DNA of 12,528 bases from positions 1 to 12,528 of the forward strand of contig JAXIUW010081117.1 of NCBI GenBank assembly GCA_035591015.1, written 5' to 3'. Position 1 is the stretch's first letter; every line of letters begins with the position of its first letter. Below, piece after piece: positions 1-9,900 of the stretch. The notes below the pieces were generated by a model. It was not told the origin of the DNA. It saw only the letters and a list, made by a program, of their open reading frames with translations, and did no database searches. This DNA comes from Cephalothrix simula. Lineage: Eukaryota; Nemertea; Palaeonemertea; Archinemertea; Cephalotrichidae. The position numbers and the translations under genes were made by a program.

Positions 1-111
1 TCTGATAAACATTTCAAGCAAAATCATCGGGCAGTTCAAAACCCATATTTCCAAAATAGTTAGTGTTATTGTATTATTAATGTTAAATTATGTAGAAATA
101 TTTCGTATATT

Positions 112-128
112 GCCCGCTTCTAGCGGGC
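112..128. repeat. Small perfect hairpin in GCCCG repeat cluster
   Basis: GCCCGC and GCGGGC pair over a five-base loop (TTCTA). Just beyond it GCCCGTTGCTATGTA occurs twice, at 143-157 and 163-177. The GC-rich words stand out in an otherwise AT-rich region. Confidence 0.7.
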
Positions 129-209
129 CAATTTCGATATTTGCCCGTTGCTATGTATATTGGCCCGTTGCTATGTAAAACTGTCGTTTTCTTGCCAAAA
201 AATGAAAAG

Positions 210-760
210 TTACAATAAAATTAATAATACTAGATAGTTTTTAATGATGGGTTTTCAACTGTCCCTTAGTTATATAATAAAATTAAAAATTCTGAACTAT
301 AATACATACATGAAATGATGGAGAAAGTGTTAAGGAAAAAAATGAAAATAGAAGGAAAAGAAAAATAATAAAATGACGAAAGTAAAAATGAGAGGAAAAT
401 GGACATGGTAGCAGAATCTAGTATCCATGTCTGTAGAAATGTACAAAGGTCCGTATAGAGAGGGGGCCATCAAAATTATCGGAAGTCAAAAACATGTACA
501 CAAATGAAATTTAGAATGACTTCAGTACGTAAAGGATTAGGAGGATCATCAGGAGGAACCATTAGAGTTTCCACAATGTGTGGACGAGTTTCGACGCGAG
601 TAGCCCGCTATTCTTCAAATGATACGCAAGGAGTCAAATAAAATAAATATTTTTGGAACTTTTGGAGAGCTTTGCGCTCGGTCCAATAAAAACCTGAGTT
701 AAAACTGCGGGCCTTGAAAATCCATATTTATCAACTATCTAGCATTATTGTTATATATTA
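210..760. repeat. Possible transposon remnant with diverged inverted ends
   Basis: The reverse complement of about 210-262 matches 714-760: both share ACTATCTAG followed by C or T and ATTATT, and before it TTGAAAA-CCAT. The arms are imperfect (many mismatches). The enclosed stretch holds the 543-652 repeat. It could be an old nonautonomous element of about 550 bp, but no clean target duplication was found. Confidence 0.4.
543..652 (+). repeat. Dispersed repeat, copy 1
   Basis: Matches the reverse complement of 10651-10790. Shared words include GATCATCAGG, a CATTAGA-TTTCCAC block, CGAGTTTCGACGC and AAGGAGTC followed by AATAAATATT. Copy 2 has about 30 extra bases in the middle. Not coding. Confidence 0.7.
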
Positions 761-846
761 GATATCGTAAAGTTCGGTAAACATGAATAAAAAGATTAGG
801 AGGTTTTGTTACCGTAAAAATCGTTTGTAGGATGATGTGAACTTAC

Positions 847-967
847 TGCCTGTATAAGTTAGTGTTCCAAAATTTAGTATTGTTTCAGTCAAGCCGGCAT
901 CATTATATGCTATTACTTTCATCTTGTACCACGTGGCAGGATGTAGGTCTTGGACTACGAACTGTTT
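847..967 (-). CDS. Dscam: Dscam exon: second half of FN6
   Basis: Encodes 40 full residues: [20 protein letters not shown], then [27 protein letters not shown]-x-KV-A-N-AG-T-x-x-x-NF-TLT is the conserved end of Dscam FN6. Acceptor is ccttttag and donor is GTAAGT; it begins in phase 0 and ends in phase 1. The next exon should carry the membrane-proximal stretch and transmembrane helix; none is recognisable between 846 and 1. Confidence 0.92.
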
Positions 968-3900
968 CTAAAAGGAATTCAATTTTAAAATTTTAATTTT
1001 ACTCTAAAGCTGGAAATTATCAAAAATTGAGGTTTTAAAATATTTACCTTGGAAGGGTCTATATGATTAGACACTGTTCTCCATCTTTCTTCTCCCCAAA
1101 CTCGGTAACTCAAAGAGTATGACGTAATTGGACAACCCCCACTTTGCCATGAGTTTAGTGCAAGTGTTACTTGGGTTGAATTTACTGATTCTAAAAGCAT
1201 GTTTTGTGGAGGCATTATGGGAGCTGAAATTTTATATTAAATTTATTATTTTTAAATTGACCTTAAGTTGACGCAACCTCAACTTCGGTCCCCCGTTGAG
1301 ATTTCCTGGAGGAGGCATAGGTGTTTGGGTCTGGAACTTATGGTGTCTTTAAGTTCCCTATCAGGGAACCTAGGATCATATCATGTAACTAAACCTAAAT
1401 AATGGAACTTACAGCCACCCCATAACCGTATTCATTTTTTGAAAGTTACTTCTATGCCCCTTCCAAATATATCTATAGAGCTAAGGGTTCCCAATGACCA
1501 TTCGAGAAATCTCGATAGACTACGGAGGGCGACGGACTGATGGAGGGCGAAACTTTGCGTTTTACGGTGCAGCATTGATTGATGACTGTAAGTTACAGTA
1601 GCCAGAGTTATAGCTCTCACCCGAAGTGAAAGACAGTCTAACAGCGAAAGACAGTCTCTCTGTTTAAAGTTACAGCTTTTTCAATTCGTAATATTTTTAC
1701 ATATCATGAGTAATTTCTAAGTAAATCTCGATAGACTACGGAGGGCGACGGACTGATGGAGGGCGAAACTTTGCGTTTTACGGTGCATCATTGATTGATG
1801 ACTGTAAGTTACAGTATCCAGAGTATCTGGCTCTCACCCGAAGTTAAAGACAGTCTAAGAGCGAAAGACAGTCTCTCTGTTTAAAGTTACAGTTTTTTCA
1901 ATTTGTAATATTTTTACATATCATGAGTAATTTCCAAGTAAATGTTTCTAGGTAAATAATTGATGTCGTCGATATTCATAATTAACAATGACAAAAATAA
2001 GGGCGTGCCATTAAGTAGAAAAAACTGCATTTGTGCAGTTCATCTGCACACCTAGCGTAGCCTATTACGTGTAAGATAAGACCACACTCACGTGACTTTA
2101 CCTTTGTCTAGTTAAAACTGGCTAGTCAAGTCTGAATCTAAATATCTTAGAACATTTATATTAGAATAAGAATAATCACTCGGTTTCGCCTCGCTGATTA
2201 TTTTTATTCATGAAGAAACTAATAACCGATACTAAGAGAATAACTTACTTGATCCATTAGTTTTAGCTGATATTGTCTTACTTTGCTTGCCAATTCCAAC
2301 TCTGTTGAATGCCATTACTTTGAACTTGTACTCTGTTCCGCAGTCCAAGTCATTAACAGTATATGATCGTACTTGAGGCTTTAGTTTTATGTTTTTCCAG
2401 TTAGAAAAAGATTTTTTGTAATCAAATTTAAAGCCTTGAATAGTACTGCCGCCATTGCTTCCTGACCTCCAATTGATTTGAATGGAAGATGACGTTGTCG
2501 CTGCCAATGTAATGGTTGGACTCCTCGGTGGTGCTGAAAAGAATTTTCAAAAGATCAAAATAAGTAAATCATATGTTGTAAGTAAGCCGTGACCATTTTC
2601 AATTTTATTTTAAGAGGACAATAATTTACTTTGAAAAAAGTTGTATTACTAGTAATATTTAAACGACACAAAAAATTTCAAAGAGAATTGATGAATTAAT
2701 ACACCTCAAATGTATCAACTAATTTGCTACCAGTAATTAGCATGCAGGGTTTGAATATTTTTACTTCTACGTTAAAGTTTTCGCATTAATGATTTTACTT
2801 GATTTGGTATGATTTTTCTTTTTCATTTTCCTTGATTCAACAAGCAATAACACACAAAGATAAGAATAACAACAAAATGGAAATGAAAATAGAAATAAAA
2901 ATTTTAAAACCACAATGAGTGAACATCCATGCATTTACTTACTCTGCACTTCTCGATTCACTTTTAAAATTGAGAAAAAATGGATATTTTTATTACAGGG
3001 CACCAAAATCCGCAGAAGGACTAAGAAAGAACTATGAATTAGTTAAGAAGCACTAACCAAGGTTTTTAAAAAGAATTTAGGAACTAGACATTTGCTACCC
3101 TAATTGCAAAAATACTAATCTTATGTTCTATGACATTAAGGGCTACTTGATGTCGATTTTCTTATTGAAAAAGAAATCACGGCACGTAATCACGTCACGG
3201 GTCCTACGTTACGTTTATCGAATAAAGAATTAATGCAATTTGTTTAAGATCCTGAAGAAAGCTTTGGTATTTAATTTGCTTGCTTAGTTTCGAGTGAAAA
3301 TCAAACAGAAAACTACTTCGCGTGTAAAGAGACTAAATCTCAGCGGAAGCATTACGTTACAGGATTTTTTCATCGATTGACTCAAAATCGGCGATAAATA
3401 GAATACATTTGAGTTAATCCCAAGAGCTTTTACTGCTTTTCTTTGATTAGATTCCTTCCTTAATCTTAACAAAACAATAAGAGGAGAAGCAAGGCCTAAA
3501 ATTTTGTTTTCCTAGCGAGACTCCGTGCCCGTAGTTTAGACTTTGCCTATCGAAATCTCTCCTATGACTCGAAGTATGTCGTGGGGAGTGATACGAATTT
3601 TTTAATTTATCTTAATCCAATAAAATGCCCGAATCATGATTTATCATCTACTTCCCATCACCAACGTCTTTTATAGAAAATATTAATTGAGTGTTTACCT
3701 TGAACAACTAAAGATATTGTGATTTCGTCACCGCCATGTGTGTTTTCAGCTCTACACGTGAAGTTTCCTGCATCTGAACTTTCAACATGCGTTATTTCAA
3801 GAGTACCATTTTCATGTATTCTTATTCTGTCGTCAGTTATTACTGGTCTTCCACTGAAGTAGAAAAAAAATTGCCAGTTTCATGCGAAATAATTGATTGC

Positions 3901-6900
3901 ACAGCTTTAGATGGTAATGACTGTGACTTTTGCTCCTGCTGCCAAGCCTGATGTTACGCTTGAACCTCTTTCGAATAGTCCGATGGGATCTCTTCCATGC
4001 CTGTGGTTTGTTTGTTGAGCTCTTACAAACCAGGCCTTTTACAAACATTTTTAGTTTCTGGATTGATGCACCCACCGGGATTCAAACCCCGAACCTACTG
4101 GCTAGTGGATACTACATGTAGATAGTATCATATATAAACAGATAAATACAAATGATAGTTACCGTTTTTTCCATAAAATTGTTGGCGTTGGTTCTCCAAC
4201 TGCTGTGCATGGTAATGAGATATCTTGCCTCCAGGGGGACATCACTTCTCTTGAAAAGCTGGCAATCCTAGCGGCAACTGAAAAAAGAAATATTATCCTT
4301 ATCGTATAATCCTGAAGGTGTAGGTTTTCATTTTATCCATAAAATCCCAAATTTTATCACTAGAAAAAAGAAAAAATCTCACCTTCTTTGACTGGTGTCT
4401 GTGTTACTTCTCTAGTGCGCTCGCCCTCTCCCCTTATCGTCCATGCGGAAGTGGAGAAAGAGTACTTATAATTTTTTAGTAAATCCATAATCAAAAAATT
4501 AGTTTTAAAAGGTTCAATATCAAACTTCTTATTAATAGGTTTATTGTCTTTCTGATGGGACATATATATTGTGTACTTTGTGATAATTCCATTCGGATGA
4601 AGAGGTGGTCTCCAAGATAACATGACGCTATCACTGCTAACCGGAAGTGCTTTTATGTCCGCAGGAGGTTCGGGTACTAAAAAGATTTAAAAAATTATAT
4701 TATAGCAGTTTTGTTTTATACTTACAACTCTATTCCGGACCCTAGATCTCTATCAGTCACAATTACGGTAACACGTGAAGAATTCCTGTTTTAATACTAC
4801 CCAATACTTCTTGTTTTTTTTTTGTTTCTACTTTCCACTAGATCACAGGTAAGATATTGGTTTGTAAAATTGTCGACTCTAGATAGACATCGGTGTGATA
4901 TCCGTTCTGGATGTGAGCGCGGTTCATCCTGCATGGCAGGCGAACGCTCTAACTTGTGCGGCGCGGTATCACTACGAGTTTTCTATTTGTCGTGCAGTTG
5001 TCTAACTTACGGTCTTGTTGGGTTCTGACGTAGATAGCTTTGCTCCGGACACCTTCTCCCATTCTTGTAAAAGCTAAAACCTGTATGCTGTAATTGGTGT
5101 ACTTTTCAAGTGGCCTTATGATTACTTTCAAATCTCTGGTTGTTGCGAACTGGGCGTCACTTTCATCTAAAGAAAGAGATTAAGATACAATTCCAATTTA
5201 AATGTGTGTATATTGTCCATGATCTATATACAGAATGGTTGGTACACAAAGAAGATTCATCTTAGATGACGTTAACAAATAATTTTTTTACCTTCATCAG
5301 CTCGCACAACTTTGTAGAGAATTTTATATCCTTGTAAAACTCCATGAAGTGTGTAAAGTGGTGGTGGTGACCAAAGAACCATAACTTTGTCTGAAGAAAG
5401 GGCTGTAACGGAAACATCCTGTGGTGGTTGACTTGGAACTGCATAATGAGAAAGAAGACAACTTAGTTACAAATGTTATGCATAGGAATTACAAATTTTT
5501 GAAAAATAGTTTTCTTAGTCATAATTTTGTTTACCATCTTCCAATGTTAGAACTCCAATCTCAGGTGACCTTGGTCCAGCACCTTTGGTGTTGAACGCTT
5601 GAACATGAACTTCATACTTTGAGAACTTGGCCAAATTCAGAATAATTTGCTCTTCCCTTTTTTCTTTACTTGAAGGCTTTGTTATATACATGAATGGGCT
5701 TGAGCTGTTAAATATTTTGTAGCCGACATAGTATCCTTTGATATCACCGTTGCGTTTCTTCTCGTTCGGAGCCTCCCAAGATACCTTGAGAGATTGAGAT
5801 CCAACTGCTTCCACCTTGACCTTAGTTGGTGGACCAGATGGAGCCTCTTCCATTGTTGTAGCGCCTTTCACCATACTAGGAGAACCAATTCCAACAGAGT
5901 TGTTTGCCAAGATGCGGAAGTGGTATGAAAATGATGGGTGCAGATTTTGAATAATAGCTTTCTTTTCTCTACCCGTGACAGTTACGTTTTGGACAAACTT
6001 ATTTGTCCAGGATGCTGCATAAAAAGTAATAAAAGCGATTAGAGGATTAAAAGATACGAAGATTTTACGGCCAGTTTTTACAGTGGAGTATTAAAGTGAT
6101 CATCAAGTCAGTAGTAAATTTTGAGTTCATCATTAAATCAAGTTCTTGCATTATTAAAAAGAGCCATTCTAATCATCTGTCATTCGCGCATTTACATTGT
6201 CAATATTTTACAATCAAGTACTGACTAGTAGCTTGTAGAATCTGACAATTTCTTGAAATTTAATTATTTTTTTCTATCCATTTAATAGGCAAGACTATTA
6301 CGTGTGGGCCAGTTTCGAAGGTAGTGTGACATTTCAGACAATTTTTAATCATTTTTTTCAAAATTTAAAGCTTAATGCAGGATTTTTTATATTTTAACGG
6401 ATAATGATTAATAATTGGGCAGCCTATTCGAAATGTAGTAATGGTTATCTCTTGAAACAGCTCCAAATTTAATCTCTGAAACGTCACACGACTTTTTAAA
6501 CTTGCTTGAGTATTGTCAGATGATAGAGAGAGGTTCATAGGTACTTACCAGACGACTTCTTGTACTGTATTATATAATGAGTGATTTGCGAATTTCCATC
6601 GAAGGGTTTTGACCACGATATCTCAATGCTTCTACTAGTTGTTTCTTCGATTACTACATCACTCGGTGCTTCTGGCTTTTCAAGAACTGTCAAGCGGATT
6701 GTGATTGTGTCGTGTCCAAAAGCGTTTTGGGTAGTGCAAACGTAAAATCCGCTATCACTGCGTATTGCCGGGGCTATTTTAAGCGTTGAAATTTTTCCTG
6801 TAGGAGTAATTTTGGTTTGCATACTTGTACGTTTGCTTGATTGCCATCTCAAATTGGCTCCATTAAAGCTCCAAGCAACTGAAATGGGCTGATCACCGAT

Positions 6901-9900
6901 GGCGTTACAGTGCATGGTGATGTTTGTTGACCTCATCACTGTGTAGTTCTTTTCAACGTCTTCGAATCGGGCAGGGACTGTAATATAAAAGTTCATAGTT
7001 CATTAGGTTTTTATTCAGGTTTTTGTTAAATTTTAGCGAAATATGACTTTTGAGACACATTATTTTGTTGAATTTTTTATTGCATTACTTACTATGAACA
7101 GTTAGAGCAATTCGTTTGCTTAAATCTGCTGCTATGCCATTACTTGAATGGCATAAGTAATATCCATGATCAGTTTCATTTGCATTTGTGATTAGCAGAG
7201 AGCCGTTTACAAGTTGTCTGTATCTTGAGTCTGGGTTGTTTGATTTACCGATGATTTTGTACGATCGTGCATTATCATCTTAAAGAAAAGTTAAAATTTG
7301 TGAGACTTTTAATCGCAGAATTTCTCATTTTGTTGCTTTCTAGAATTAAAAAAGTTATAATATTTATGTCATATGTACCTGATGCTTTCTTCCAGGTTAC
7401 AACTGGCTCCGGAGTTCCTGTTGTTTGACAATCTATTATGACACTTTTCTTGAGGATGACAAATGAATCTTCTGGTTCCACGACCCATCTTGGCGGCACT
7501 GTGGGATAAGATTTAAAACACTGACATTGTTATTGATGTTTGCCATTTGTAAATTACGTAAATGAATCAATGAGGGATGGAATAATTATTATTTTACTCT
7601 ACAGTAAAAGTGAGTAAAATTAGTAAATACAAATGTTTTATCTTGAAAATGGAATTTTAAAGTATCTAAATGACTTCCTGCATGGAAATTTTTCTTCGCG
7701 ACTACAAATGAAATTAGATTTTTGATGAATCTTTAAGAACCCATTTTAATTGATTGCTTTGGGCTGTTGAAGAATTCAGTTCCCATCAAATGGCTTAACT
7801 CTTGATTTAAAAGGTTGATCATCGTGTAAAGACAGCTTATTTCCGACTCTTCAGATCTTCGACATTTACCGATCAGTTTCCATTTTGACTTGTAAAAACT
7901 AAAAACCTTTAAGTCCTTGAGGAAAATTTCAAAGGAATTTTTCAAAGGAATACTTTTTGACATGAAATGAATTTTGACTCAAAATTTATTTTTATGATGA
8001 AGATTCTTCATGAATTATGAGTTCCAAATTTTAGTAGGGATAATACAGATACATGTTTGGTATACAGATTAAAGTACAATCTTACCATCGACATGAAATT
8101 CCCCGGTGTAGTTTACCACTGAGGCGAGATTGCTTGCCACGCAGGTATAATTTCCATTATGTCTCGGATCTGAATCTCCAATCGATAAGGTACTCGTAAA
8201 AGAATCACTCATCTATAATAAAATTAGAGAATTAATTTGAAATATGAATATTAATGACATTTTTGGTTTTGAGTCTTCGATTCCCAGGTTTCCCGAAAAG
8301 TCGATTTTTTCCAATTTATATGATTACTCTTTCATTTTCAATTCCTTGGTCAATCTAATTTACTTGATACAACTTCGAACAGGCCTAGGTCCCATCCAAG
8401 GATCAGTTGCAGTTATAAAATTCCACATAGGAAGCTAAAATTTTAAGAAATTTCAATCAAACGCTTTGCCCAAATAATGATTAAAAAATACTGGCGCTAG
8501 GGGGTCCTGGGGCAGCGTCAGGAGGCACCAAAAATGGGGTTTTTTCCAAAAATTTTCGAAATTTTGAAAAAAAATTGCAAAAATCGGGCGCACGGCGGAG
8601 GCAAGTGGCAACTGGTTTTTATGGATGTACATGTGTTATTTGGGCCACGTAAGTCATTTTTGTAAAAATATATGGCGCGAAAATATTGATTTTTCGGATT
8701 TTAGAAATTTACGCCAAAATGAACCTAAAATGGCCTAAAATGTCGCACATGACCCAAAAATGGGCTGAATTGGATAAAATAGTGCCAATTATTATTTCTA
8801 CACCACAAAGGGGTACTTCGGTGTCATTGGGTCCCAAACAAATTGTTCTGAAAATTTTTTTTTTTTTGCATTTTTTCTGCCCTTTTTGAGCTCTCCTGTT
8901 CTTGACGACAGTTACCCCCAAAAAATTATCTTCGGCCTGGCGCCGTAAAGTTAGGGGTTATTTTTTGAAAAAAATTTATTAGCCGACTTTTGGGCTAAAA
9001 AGGGCTTCTGGCGGCGGCGCAAATTGACCTAGGTCAAAAATTTTGGATGTGCATATGTGTACCAAATGTCAACTCGGTACTACATGTACCTTCCACGGCT
9101 GAGATCTTATGTGGGGCCGAATGACCCCCCATTCAAGTACCAAACACAAAATCGCCCATCAAAGGTAAGAGTTGAAAGAAAGCTTACTGTGGATCTGGAC
9201 ATGGGTCTGTTGTAAAAGATAAAATGCACCATATACTTTTCAATGAACTGTATCATAGTGTATGTGCGTTTGATAAGAGCTAAACAATTAGTCAGACGAA
9301 ATGAAAATTTTATGGCCGAGGTATCATGCATCTGAGGTAAACAAAAAAATACGCTTGTCGTCCTCGCTACCGTAGTGAACTATAACGGGTTTGTATCTAT
9401 CATGTTCGATCGAAAGGGGGGGAGAGAACATTAGTCTCCTATAGTCTCCTCGCTAGACTAGAGAAGAATTGGATCATTCGTATTTACGCATTTCGGGGCT
9501 GCGAACGTACCTTGATTACTACTCCCAGGTCTGGTGGTATTGGTTGTCCATCTTTAAGCCATTCTATCTTCATTGGTGAATCACCTCTCGAGACAAAACA
9601 TGTGACCCGTACACGTTCACCTTGTTTACGCTCGGGGAATCGGAATGGATCAATCTTTGGTGGCTCTGCAAAAACGACGTAGTATTTTATGACTTTAGCC
9701 ATCATGGTCATTACTCACTGAGTCCTCAAAACCGATCATCGGCCGTTATGAAATGGTGCAATAAATTTTCGTGGAAGAAAATTACTATAGATAATGTTTT
9801 TCTTACTGATTTTCTTCTTAAGTCATATAATTGCACTTTTGAGACTCCAACTTTTAAGGGATAACACAAACCAATATACTAGAATGGTGTAATTTATTTA

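Larger units (their letters stand above)
1..846. other. Intron downstream of FN6, repeat-rich
   Basis: No exon found on either strand. It carries a cluster of GCCCG-containing short repeats (100-180), an inverted pair (210-262 with 714-760), and at 543-652 a copy of a repeat whose inverted partner lies at 10651-10790. A purine-rich stretch at about 300-400 has no clear role. Confidence 0.6.
1224..2248. other. Intron between FN5 and FN6 exons
   Basis: No exon is needed here, since FN5 and FN6 join in frame, and none was seen. It holds a 216-base tandem duplication (1508-1943), a small hairpin GTGCAG/CTGCAC (2033-2049) and a longer hairpin (2164-2209). Confidence 0.7.

Noticed and set aside
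1508-1560. Hammerhead ribozyme core (CTGATG followed by GAAAC) in the tandem repeat
   Set aside because: The spacing between the two boxes is only a few bases, too short for stem II, and no cleavage triplet with matching stem III arms is visible. CTGATGG also breaks the CTGANGA core.
3833-4075. Open reading frame of 80 codons, minus strand
   Set aside because: Overlaps the Ig10 exon in another frame and runs through an intron; basic low-complexity product without a domain.
4075-4140. A tRNA gene on the minus strand
   Set aside because: Only a T-arm-like segment is visible. No D-arm, anticodon arm or acceptor stem pairs around it.
7733-7963. Open frame of 76 codons, minus strand, between Ig7 and Ig8 exons
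   Set aside because: The Ig7 and Ig8 exons join directly in frame with the conserved PPRW linker, and the product looks like random AT-rich translation.
8686-8921. Overlapping open frames on both strands
   Set aside because: Lie in the repetitive GC-patchy block and have no recognisable domain or codon signature.
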